A stretch of DNA of 29,389 nt from IMG/VR virus record IMGVR_UViG_3300009164_000259, positions 1 through 29,389 of that record; one strand, written 5' to 3'. The DNA is from a virus. The translations under genes and the position numbers were made by a program. Positions 6,951 to 14,588 of this stretch are shown here, one piece after another. How positions within the stretch are numbered: position 1 is the first letter of the stretch; each line of letters opens with the position of its first letter. The notes below the pieces were generated by a model. The model was not told where the DNA came from. It made no database searches and worked only from the letters and a program-made list of their open reading frames with translations.

Positions 6951-8740
6951 CAGATGCTCCTATTCGCAATTTCTAAGGCGCTGGCCACGGTGTCGTCTGG
7001 CGTGTTCAGCAGGCCCTCTGTGTGGGCGCTCAGGCCCTTCTTAGCACGTTCTGCGGCCAGAACCAACTGGTCTGCCTCGGCCTCGTGTCCACCCACCCTG
7101 CCGCCCGATTTGCGGCCCATGCGCTGGTCTTCAAGATTGACCAAGGCGTTGGGGATTGCAGAACTTACCTGTGGAATGGCACCGCCCACACGGCCAAGCG
7201 CATACTGGCTCAAGCCAGACAGCTTTGGGCTTCCCAATGCAGCCGCGCTAATGCCATGCGGTCCCTGCGCTGCCAGCATTCCAAGACCAGCTAGGCCGAA
7301 ACCTTGATATGATGGAGGCGCGACCTCCCTGAATGCCATGCCTGCCAGCATCGGGATCAATTCCTTGCCTGCACTTGTTGATGACGACAGCTTTTTCAAA
7401 AGGTCGAGGCGATCTTCCTTTTTCAAAAGGGACAGAAGTTTTTGGATTCTTGCTGTCTCCGACAAATTGTCATTGAAGCCGATACCCTTCAAGTCCTTGA
7501 AGTTCTGAATCCACTGTTGGTATCGCTCCATCATATCGGCGTATCTTGTATCGGCCTTGGCGATGGTATCGCGGACAGACCTTGCGATCTCACCCGCAGC
7601 CCCAATTTTTTCGCCAAGGCTATTTGCATTTATTGTATCATTTAGGGACCGCTTCAGGACATCAAGACCCACGGCGCTTCTGTCCGCTTTATTTGACGAT
7701 GTCGCAACCGTATCAATTTGCTTTTTCATGTTATCAAGAACGGCCCTAAATGGGGTAAACAGTCCCTGCGGCCCAAGTTCAGACTCAACCCTAGCTACCG
7801 TTGAATATATGTCATTCATCGGAAGTTCTTCAGTGGAAAGTTGCGACTTTCCTTTAAGGTATGCCGCCTGCTCCTTGTCCCTCAATTCCTGCATCATATT
7901 TTCGCCAAGTTCGGATACCGTGTTGATGGGGGTATCCTTACTTGTGCCGCGCAAGAATGCATTTCTTTCCACTTTTCCGCCCGTGCGTCCGACTTGCTCC
8001 GCAATCTTCAGGGCAGCCGCTGGCGATCCCGTTGCCAAGGCCTGCGGAAGTTTAAGTGCGCCAGCCGCAACGCGGGGCGCGGCGGAAATTGTCTTGGTTG
8101 CAAGAGCAAGGGGATCGCCAAACTTTGATGCCTCCGCGATCACCTTTGCGGCCTTACCGATGACTGGAACCTTTGATGCAAGGCCAACGCCTGGAACGAC
8201 AGTGGCAACATCCATACCAATAGCAAATGGGTCTTCGGCCAACGTCTTGGCAAACTCGCCGTAATCGGTGTACCGTTTCTTGTACATATCACCAATGGCA
8301 TTGACCGACCTCTCGGCCTCGGCCTTTGCTGCGGGGTCTTGCTCAACGCCAATTGCACCAGCGGCCTTTGATGCTAGGCCCCTGCCTAAATCGCCTACAG
8401 ACGACAGAGTTTCAGGCCAATTGTACACGGCATTCCCAAGCTGCTTGACGACGTTTGCGCCACTGCTTGGCAGGTTGGTGACTGCCGTTCCGAGAACCTT
8501 GCTGATCGGCATATTCGCATATTCAGACGCGGGAAGCTGCCCTTCGACTGGTGTCAGGGGAATCCGCGTGGCGCTCGGAGCGGGCTGAGTAACCGCCTCT
8601 GGAGGTGGGACGTTATCTACAGTTTGAGGGGCAACCTTATCCTTCCCATACAAACTTGGGTATCTCTCTTCCAAAGATTTACCTTCGGATGCGCCACGAC
8701 CCCAGTTTGCAGCCGCGTTCCAGTCAATGCCATCTGCCAT
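6950..8740 (-). CDS. Internal virion / DNA-ejection-like protein
   Basis: This 596-residue, Ala-rich, mainly helical protein has no signal peptide. Long amphipathic and hydrophobic helices occupy roughly residues 100-260 (for example AIGMDVATVVPGVGLASKVP), and coiled-coil-like segments lie in the middle (AYLKGKSQLSTEEL, DVLKRSLNDTINAN). The C-terminus carries a motif that recurs at the ends of phage virion proteins: RKSGGRV, then EADQLVLAAERAKK, then TEGLLNTPDDTVASALEIAN. The start has GGAG upstream and follows the stop of the giant virion protein by 4 bases. Size, composition and neighbours suggest an ejection protein carried in the particle. The role is inferred, and no enzymatic motif is visible. 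Confidence 0.6.
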   Translation of the reverse strand: MADGIDWNAAANWGRGASEGKSLEERYPSLYGKDKVAPQTVDNVPPPEAVTQPAPSATRIPLTPVEGQLPASEYANMPISKVLGTAVTNLPSSGANVVKQLGNAVYNWPETLSSVGDLGRGLASKAAGAIGVEQDPAAKAEAERSVNAIGDMYKKRYTDYGEFAKTLAEDPFAIGMDVATVVPGVGLASKVPVIGKAAKVIAEASKFGDPLALATKTISAAPRVAAGALKLPQALATGSPAAALKIAEQVGRTGGKVERNAFLRGTSKDTPINTVSELGENMMQELRDKEQAAYLKGKSQLSTEELPMNDIYSTVARVESELGPQGLFTPFRAVLDNMKKQIDTVATSSNKADRSAVGLDVLKRSLNDTINANSLGEKIGAAGEIARSVRDTIAKADTRYADMMERYQQWIQNFKDLKGIGFNDNLSETARIQKLLSLLKKEDRLDLLKKLSSSTSAGKELIPMLAGMAFREVAPPSYQGFGLAGLGMLAAQGPHGISAAALGSPKLSGLSQYALGRVGGAIPQVSSAIPNALVNLEDQRMGRKSGGRVGGHEAEADQLVLAAERAKKGLSAHTEGLLNTPDDTVASALEIANRSI

Positions 8741-8744
8741 GCCG

Positions 8745-11700
8745 TTACTCCATCACAAAGTATCTGTAGAGAAGCGGTGACGCCTCTCCGCCCAAGATGT
8801 CACTCAGCACCTTTTGCGCTTCCTCTTTCGAGATTATGCCCTTCCTAGCCTCTTCCATAAATGTTCTGACAGATTCATCGCCAGACATTTTGATAAGATT
8901 TGACAGGTTCTCTTTTTCGGTTTGCCGCAGGCCACCATAGGTCTGATTGTAGGCCGTCCGCCCACTTGAGGCCAAAGCCAGAGGATCGCGGTTGACGTAA
9001 CTTCTGACAAACTTTGCTTCGTCAATTGCATTCTGATTTGACATCAGAAGAGTTGAAGTTATTGCCGCTGCCGCATCTTTGTTCATATCAAGATTTGGAG
9101 ACACATCCATCCAAGCCTTGAATACAGATGCCGCCCTCTGCTCGTCAATGGTTGAATTAGCATTTACCGTTGACAGTTTTCCAAGGATTTGCGCCTTTGC
9201 ATCAGCGGACAGGCTTCCATCTTCGCTCAACGGGACGCCAAAAAACTGTGCTGCCCTTGATACGGCTGGAGCAATGTTGCTTGCGTAGAAATTACCGCCG
9301 AAACCAAAGTTTCCGTCGGCAGCGCCCTGAGACACCACATCAAACATTTCGATTGAATTCGGTTTCTGGCTTGAAGCGTCTACGGACTTGTCAGAAAGAT
9401 CAGACAGCAATGGGGGATTTTGCTCCTTCAAGTAATCAATACCGCCTGGCCGTTTCACGGCCTCTCTGTCCTGAGCAAGAGATTGATCCATCACCTCTTG
9501 ATTTACGGCTATACCCAAATCTTCTGGTTTTTGACTGCTGACCACTCCCTTAGATTTTGCCGCTTGAATGATTGCATTTGCCTCCCTTGGAGCAAGCATT
9601 GCCTGCAATTCTGGGCTGCTTTCAAAAAGTTCATAAGAAATCGTGTCGCCATTTGGCAGTGTGACATAAGCCTTGCCGTAGGGGTCAATGAAGAAACCCT
9701 CTTTCGTGGCGTTGATGTTTTCCCGCCGCGCTTGAGCCAGTGTATTGGCAATGTTTGCCCTTTGGCCCTCACGCGCCATGTAGGTGTTGGCTGCGCCAGA
9801 CATACCTGCCCCGATGGTCGGAAGCAGGAATGGCGATGGGTTTGACAGCATGTCACCGATGCCAGCGAACAACGACAGCATGGCGTCTTTGTTCATTGAG
9901 CCATCTGGATTGTGCATGACCTTGCCCAGCCAATTGCGGTCCTCGTATGGCTTCACGCCGCCTTCTGGGGTGTTACCACGGGGAGCAACCATGCCATTTG
10001 CACCCAAGCCACCTTGGGCTGGAATTGGATTTCCATCCGCCCCAATTGGCGTGGTTGAGTATGTGGATGGTCCGCCACTTCCACCTTCCTGCTTTTCCAT
10101 AGCAGTAAGCATGGCGCTACGCTGCTGTGGGGTTAGGTCCGACAATGGAGTGCTTACGGGGACGCCCAAAGCCGCTGCGACATTGGCGGCATACCTTTCA
10201 GGGTCATTAGTCCCATCGCCCTTTGGTGCGTATTTTGAAATCGCTTTCCCAATATCCATTCCACCATAGACGCCGCTATCAAAGAGAAGGGCTTCTTGGG
10301 CTTTTCGGCCAGTTTCATAGTCGGGAAATACCGCAAAGCGTCCATCAGTCCCGACAGCGCCGTATCGTTTTGCAAGATCGCCGTATTCCATATTGCCTGG
10401 ATTGTTGTTGCGGAAATTAAGATCGCCTTGTTTCCGCTCCTTTGTTCCATCGGTATACATGACATCAGTGAAGCCGTTTCCGCCACCAATAACGCTGGCA
10501 ATCTTACGACCAGCAGCGGGTGGTGCAACCACGCCAGTGGGCGCAACCACTGGAGCGGCAGCAGTTCCAAGGTCGGCGGGGCGCACTCTTGGCCGTGGGA
10601 TCAGGGATTGCTTCATCGCTTCGGCTTGGTAATCCCCAGGACGCGCATTCATGGCCGATGGTGGCAATCCAAGGCTGATAGCGCCAGTCTGATCGAACCT
10701 TGGACCAGCAACGTCAGCAAGGGAAAGCGGAGTTTGCGTTGCCGCAGTGCCATTTGTTCCCGCACCAACTGCCGCTGCGTCAAGCGCCCGCGACCGAGCA
10801 AGTGCCTCGGCCTCTTTTGCCTTTTGTTGCGCCACAGCAACAGGGGTCGGACCTCGGAAATCGCTGATAGGCGCAGCGGAAGATTGCGGCATGACGTGCG
10901 CCAGTCGCTTGTGAAGTTCTTCTCTGGCCTTATCAGAACCAAGGAAGTCTATTTCAGCGTCACCCGCATTTTCAAATGCCCTGTTGCCAAACTGCATCAA
11001 TGCGTTGCCAGTCTCTGGAGCGCCAACGAGTCCAGCGCCCAAGCCAAGCGCCCTAGCGCCCATGCTGGCCAAGTCACCGCCAAGCATTGCAGATGCAGCC
11101 GCCGCTCTCGGACCAAGGTCAAAAGACGAAAGATACTCTGGCCATGTTTGATTTGATTGTGGAACTGGCGTCTTTGCTTCTTTTCTGAAGGAATTATTGT
11201 CAAAACGATCACCTTCATCAAAGGAAGAGCGAAGGGCGTCTCTCACTTGTGAGTCTGGAATTTCTGGACCGCTTGCTTTTAATGCGCGCAATATTTTGTC
11301 ATTGTAAGGATCATCTGGAACGGCAGCCAATCTGCGTTCTCTTGCTGCAATTGCGGCAGCATCGGCAGCAGCAAGGCCAGCGCCTCCTGCGCCAGAATAT
11401 CCAGCCGCTGACGCAAAGGTTCCAGGGAAAGAATTAAAGAGCTGACGCACCCACTCTGGATTGCTTGTAGCGGGTTTTGGCGTTCCGCCTTCATAATACC
11501 CGTCACGGCCACCCGCCACGCCGCCATTGGCGAACTTGTGGGCTTGGCTGTAATCGACGGTCTTGTAACCTTGGGAGTGTCCCACAGCTTCGGGATGCTT
11601 GCGCTCGACCTCGTCCGCCATGAAGCCAACGTGGGTCTGCTGGGTGTCGTCACCCTTGTATTTGAACGTGTAGATCGGCAGCCCATTGTGGGTCTTCCCG

Positions 11701-13160
11701 ATTTCCTTGATGTCATGCTTTAGGCGGCGATCAGAAAAAAGAGAGGCAATCGTAGCAATTGACCCCAAAGAACTGGCAACATTGCTCAAGCCAGATTGCT
11801 GTTGACCCCCAGAGCCACCTGCGGTCTGCGGGGATGTCGGTTGTTTCTTATCCGCTTCCTGCTTGGCAAGGATCGAATCAAGGTATCCCGCGTGTTGTTG
11901 CGGCGCAACGGCCTGCGGCATAATCGGTGCGGGAATCAACCCGCCATCGGCATAGCCAGAGACACCGCCGCCATATGCTTTTTGGCTGTCAAAGATTTTG
12001 TAGAATTTCCCATTCTTGCCAAAGTCAGTGTTCAACTGGCTCAGGTCTTTCCCTGCGTTTGCGGCAGACGATAACATATCCATCATGCCCTGCTGATGTT
12101 GCGACATCAAATTTGGATCGGCAATCATCATCTGGCCGATAGGCAAATACCCTTCGGGAACATATCCACTAGAGCCTGGCTGTGATCCGACAGCGGAACC
12201 ATACGGCCCCGCAATGCCGCCCGCCGCAAAAGCCTCGCCGCGATGGTGTGGGCTGACGCCGCCACCCATGCTTTCGGTCGCCTTGTCGTAATTGACGGTT
12301 TTGTAGCCGCTGGGGTCAAGGCCAACAGCATCGGGATGTTTCTTTTCAACCTCGTCGGCCATAAAGCCAACGTGGGTTTGGGACTGGGGGTCACCCTTAT
12401 ATTTGAACGTGTAAATAGGCATTCCATCGTGGGACATACCGATTTCTTTGATGTCATGCTTCAGGCGGCGGTCTGACCAAAAACTTGCGGGTTGTTTTGA
12501 GGTGGTGGTCGATCCAGACTGCGCGCCAGTTCCCAATGCGATGTTTGCCAGCCAGCTTGCCACTTGGAACGGGTAACCCTGTTCCTGCTGGAACTGGTTG
12601 ATAAGCGCGTCCTTGCCATCCTGCTCGGTCTGCTGCATCTGCGTTCCCATCGCAAGCTGATTGCCTGCGAGGCCCGCCATGCGGTTCAGGTCATTCATAT
12701 TTGCATTCGTGGCCTGATCATATCCCTGGCTGTAGATGTTCGCCATCGTGGAACCCATCGCCATGTTCTGCTGATTGGCAAGGTTTGCAGCGGCAACGCC
12801 TGCGCGGTCACCACCGAAAGCGCCAGACTGCGCGGCAGTTCCGAGAGCGCCAGACTGGGCCTGCTCATTAGCCTGTTCCATCTGCTTGCGCGTAGTATCG
12901 GCCACATTGGTCAAATATGGGTTGAGGTAATTCTGAACTGTGTTGTAGCTTGGGCCAGATTCCGCAATTGCGTTCAGGCCCGAAATACCTTTTTGCTGTT
13001 GCTCATTCATTTGGGCGACAAAGTCGGACGCCTGAGTCCCATACTTCTTGAATGGGGTTTCGGCAATGGTCCCAGCTTTAGCGTTGATCGCATTGTACTG
13101 GTCCATAACCTCCTTTGGGATGGTTACGGTATTCGTGCTAGTCGTTGTCTTGCCGCCCAT
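8745..13160 (-). CDS. Giant internal virion protein with two S74-like chaperone domains and an NNPGN muramidase-like domain
   Basis: This 1471-residue protein starts MGGKTTTSTNTVTIPKEV. Residues 1-220 are Gln/Ala/Asn-rich helices. At S229 a peptidase S74-like (intramolecular chaperone) unit begins: SDRRLKHDIKEIG, then THVGFMADEVEKKHPDAVG; S229 and K234 would be the Ser-Lys pair. A second unit starts at S476 (K481). Each is followed by a Gly-rich stretch (AAGGIAG, ANGGVAGG). Near residues 910-1010 lies FRNNNPGNMEYGDLAKRYG, then RFAVFPDYETGRKAQEAL, the pattern of virion-associated lytic transglycosylase/lysozyme-like domains. The rest (about 1100-1471) is helical. S74 units usually end tail spikes, so two internal ones are odd. 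It probably enters the host envelope during ejection and cuts peptidoglycan. The start overlaps the GNAT stop (TAATG). Confidence 0.78.
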   Translation of the reverse strand: MGGKTTTSTNTVTIPKEVMDQYNAINAKAGTIAETPFKKYGTQASDFVAQMNEQQQKGISGLNAIAESGPSYNTVQNYLNPYLTNVADTTRKQMEQANEQAQSGALGTAAQSGAFGGDRAGVAAANLANQQNMAMGSTMANIYSQGYDQATNANMNDLNRMAGLAGNQLAMGTQMQQTEQDGKDALINQFQQEQGYPFQVASWLANIALGTGAQSGSTTTSKQPASFWSDRRLKHDIKEIGMSHDGMPIYTFKYKGDPQSQTHVGFMADEVEKKHPDAVGLDPSGYKTVNYDKATESMGGGVSPHHRGEAFAAGGIAGPYGSAVGSQPGSSGYVPEGYLPIGQMMIADPNLMSQHQQGMMDMLSSAANAGKDLSQLNTDFGKNGKFYKIFDSQKAYGGGVSGYADGGLIPAPIMPQAVAPQQHAGYLDSILAKQEADKKQPTSPQTAGGSGGQQQSGLSNVASSLGSIATIASLFSDRRLKHDIKEIGKTHNGLPIYTFKYKGDDTQQTHVGFMADEVERKHPEAVGHSQGYKTVDYSQAHKFANGGVAGGRDGYYEGGTPKPATSNPEWVRQLFNSFPGTFASAAGYSGAGGAGLAAADAAAIAARERRLAAVPDDPYNDKILRALKASGPEIPDSQVRDALRSSFDEGDRFDNNSFRKEAKTPVPQSNQTWPEYLSSFDLGPRAAAASAMLGGDLASMGARALGLGAGLVGAPETGNALMQFGNRAFENAGDAEIDFLGSDKAREELHKRLAHVMPQSSAAPISDFRGPTPVAVAQQKAKEAEALARSRALDAAAVGAGTNGTAATQTPLSLADVAGPRFDQTGAISLGLPPSAMNARPGDYQAEAMKQSLIPRPRVRPADLGTAAAPVVAPTGVVAPPAAGRKIASVIGGGNGFTDVMYTDGTKERKQGDLNFRNNNPGNMEYGDLAKRYGAVGTDGRFAVFPDYETGRKAQEALLFDSGVYGGMDIGKAISKYAPKGDGTNDPERYAANVAAALGVPVSTPLSDLTPQQRSAMLTAMEKQEGGSGGPSTYSTTPIGADGNPIPAQGGLGANGMVAPRGNTPEGGVKPYEDRNWLGKVMHNPDGSMNKDAMLSLFAGIGDMLSNPSPFLLPTIGAGMSGAANTYMAREGQRANIANTLAQARRENINATKEGFFIDPYGKAYVTLPNGDTISYELFESSPELQAMLAPREANAIIQAAKSKGVVSSQKPEDLGIAVNQEVMDQSLAQDREAVKRPGGIDYLKEQNPPLLSDLSDKSVDASSQKPNSIEMFDVVSQGAADGNFGFGGNFYASNIAPAVSRAAQFFGVPLSEDGSLSADAKAQILGKLSTVNANSTIDEQRAASVFKAWMDVSPNLDMNKDAAAAITSTLLMSNQNAIDEAKFVRSYVNRDPLALASSGRTAYNQTYGGLRQTEKENLSNLIKMSGDESVRTFMEEARKGIISKEEAQKVLSDILGGEASPLLYRYFVME
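11540..11735 (-). repeat. S74-like domain, copy 2 (coding repeat)
   Basis: The second copy begins at S476 (SDRRLKHDIKEIGKTHNGLP, then GFMADEVERKHPEAVG, then YKTVDYSQA). It lies 741 bases downstream of copy 1 in the same reading frame and is less than fully identical, so the duplication is not brand new. The motif spacing is the same in both copies. Confidence 0.7.
12270..12476 (-). repeat. S74-like domain, copy 1 (coding repeat)
   Basis: This segment encodes residues from S229 onward (SDRRLKHDIKEIG ... GFMADEVEKKHPDAVG ... YKTVNYDKAT). It is clearly similar at DNA level to the segment at 11540-11735; both share stretches such as TTGATGTCATGCTT and AAGCCAACGTGGGT. The similarity suggests an in-gene duplication rather than two independent captures. 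Confidence 0.7.
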
Positions 13161-13663
13161 TAGGTTTCCCCTTCGATTTCTGGCGGAAGGCCAGTCTTGG
13201 CGTTGTAAAGGAAGTATACTCCAGCGGGAGGTCCGAATGTTCTTTCGTATAGGCGAATTTTTGCCTTGGTCCGTTCATTGGATAATACACCAATTGCGAG
13301 TGGCAATTCAAGGTTTTCCGCCATTACCTTGGCAAACTCCGCCAATTTACGCGCCCGACCACCTTTGGCGGCGCGGAACTCTGGATCAACGTAGATCGCT
13401 TTTTCCTCAAGGACTGGTTCTGCGCTATACCAGACGGGGCCGATGTTCAGCAGGATCGCGCCTTCAAGCGGCCCGCCGACCTTGTTTCCGATTACGCCGA
13501 CAGCGCCCCGTTGCATGGTGAGGGACGCCCAAACTTGGTTTGCCAGCATCGCCAGATCGGGGACAACAAAGGCGTTTTCTTCTGTAGCGGCAACAGACAA
13601 ACGCATCATTTCTTCAAAGTCTGCGGCAACACCAAGGCGAACTGTCACTTCAGCTTCATCCAT
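13160..13663 (-). CDS. GNAT-family N-acetyltransferase-like protein
   Basis: This 167-residue protein starts MDEAEVTVRLGVAADFEEMM. It has a GNAT layout: the N-terminal strand-helix VRLGVAADFEEMMRLSVAA, central strands (VGVIGNKVGGPLEGAILLNI), the core strand KAIYVDPEFRAAKGGRARKL matching the V-strand and acetyl-CoA loop (R-x3-G-G-R-A-R), and the C-terminal strand/helix LAIGVLSNERTKAKIRLYER ending in GVYFLYN. The acetyl-CoA loop is a little unusual compared with QxxGxG/A. The gene sits between two virion structural genes, and its stop overlaps the next start (TAATG). Small acetyltransferase-like proteins occur next to virion genes in other phages; a substrate cannot be named. Confidence 0.74.
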   Translation of the reverse strand: MDEAEVTVRLGVAADFEEMMRLSVAATEENAFVVPDLAMLANQVWASLTMQRGAVGVIGNKVGGPLEGAILLNIGPVWYSAEPVLEEKAIYVDPEFRAAKGGRARKLAEFAKVMAENLELPLAIGVLSNERTKAKIRLYERTFGPPAGVYFLYNAKTGLPPEIEGET

Positions 13664-13666
13664 AAT

Positions 13667-14233
13667 TTAATCCTTTTTCGGGCCTGGGAGGTTTTGTAGG
13701 GTCTTGATCGTCTTCTGGCGCATTTTCTTCACGAAGGCATCGAGAATCTTGTGACCGTGATCAATATCACCCTTCCCGATTTCCGCAACGTCTTCGGGTG
13801 GTATCACATATTCGCCGCCAGCCGCAACGATAGGGACGGAATCAACCTCGCCACCGTCTGCCCTATTAGGCGCGGGAACCCCGTAGGGCAGGCCCTTCGC
13901 GCCGTATGGCATACCACTCTGGCCGTATGGCCCTTTGTGCGAGAAGATGTTCTTGGCAACCTTGAAGCCTGCCATGCTGTTGCCCTCACCCATTGCCGAA
14001 ATGATGTCGGCGGGAATGACGTAGGAGCCAGATGCAACGTGCATTGGCAAGTGGTCGGTGCGGCCAGCCACAGACGAATGGATCGCCCCCATGTGAACCT
14101 TGGTCCTGCCGCCGCGCGCACGGGCTGTGTTCAAGGCAGCCGCAATGGCCTGATCCTGCGGGTGTCCAGCCTTGATCATTTCCGAAATATTTTTGGAAAT
14201 TGTTTCCTGCGACGTTCCATGTTTTAGCGGCAT
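13667..14233 (-). CDS. Virion-associated protein with DUF6496-like N-terminus and duplicated VIP motif
   Basis: I start this 188-residue protein at 14233 ([20 protein letters not shown]), one base after the upstream stop and with GAGGGA upstream. A start 27 bases earlier is possible but gives no known beginning. The N-terminus ([20 protein letters not shown], then [13 protein letters not shown]) matches a short phage domain often labelled DUF6496. Two similar segments follow: [17 protein letters not shown] and, 80-odd residues on, [17 protein letters not shown]. Between them is a Gly/Pro/Tyr-rich stretch ([18 protein letters not shown]). Related proteins occur in phage virion gene clusters. 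The function is unknown, and a structural or assembly role is inferred from position. Confidence 0.62.
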   Translation of the reverse strand: MPLKHGTSQETISKNISEMIKAGHPQDQAIAAALNTARARGGRTKVHMGAIHSSVAGRTDHLPMHVASGSYVIPADIISAMGEGNSMAGFKVAKNIFSHKGPYGQSGMPYGAKGLPYGVPAPNRADGGEVDSVPIVAAGGEYVIPPEDVAEIGKGDIDHGHKILDAFVKKMRQKTIKTLQNLPGPKKD

Positions 14234-14234
14234 C

Positions 14235-14588
14235 TTATGTTCCCTCAGAATATGTGACAACGACGGTCATACCAGTCCCTGGGACGACATAGAGGCCATT
14301 GTTATACGGCATGTTGATTACGGTCACGCCAATTGCGTTTGTGACGGCGGCTAAGGGAGTGGTCGCGCTAGTGGTTGTGGTGCTGATGTCGTGGATCACA
14401 CAGGCGCTGCTTCCTGCAACAACAACGCTGACAGATGCAAGTCGGCCCTGCCCGCTGGTCACGAGGGTTGCGGTGGTCATGGTGGTGGATCGAACCGCAC
14501 CTTGGACCCTCAAATAAGTAAGGCCAAGCTGGTTTACCGAGGTAACCACGTTCTTTGCGGCAGTTAGAATGTCTGACAGGGATGACAT
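14235..14588 (-). CDS. Small structural protein, beta-rich
   Basis: This 117-residue protein starts [20 protein letters not shown]. The ATG at 14588 overlaps the stop of the gp10-like gene (TGATG); the codon before it is TTG. After a short helix the rest alternates hydrophobic and Thr/Ser residues ([40 protein letters not shown]), typical of a small beta-sandwich virion component. It is flanked by structural genes on both sides. I do not recognise a named family; a head or tail accessory protein is the likely role. Confidence 0.6.
   Translation of the reverse strand: MSSLSDILTAAKNVVTSVNQLGLTYLRVQGAVRSTTMTTATLVTSGQGRLASVSVVVAGSSACVIHDISTTTTSATTPLAAVTNAIGVTVINMPYNNGLYVVPGTGMTVVVTYSEGT

Noticed and set aside
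7557-8264. Long plus-strand open frame opposite the internal virion protein gene
   Set aside because: It is antisense to a gene with good composition and conserved C-terminal motif, and its protein is Ser/Ala/Arg-rich without motifs, as expected of a shadow frame.
10296-11156. 286-residue plus-strand open frame opposite the giant virion protein
   Set aside because: No ribosome binding site or known motif, and it is antisense to the muramidase-bearing gene; a shadow frame.
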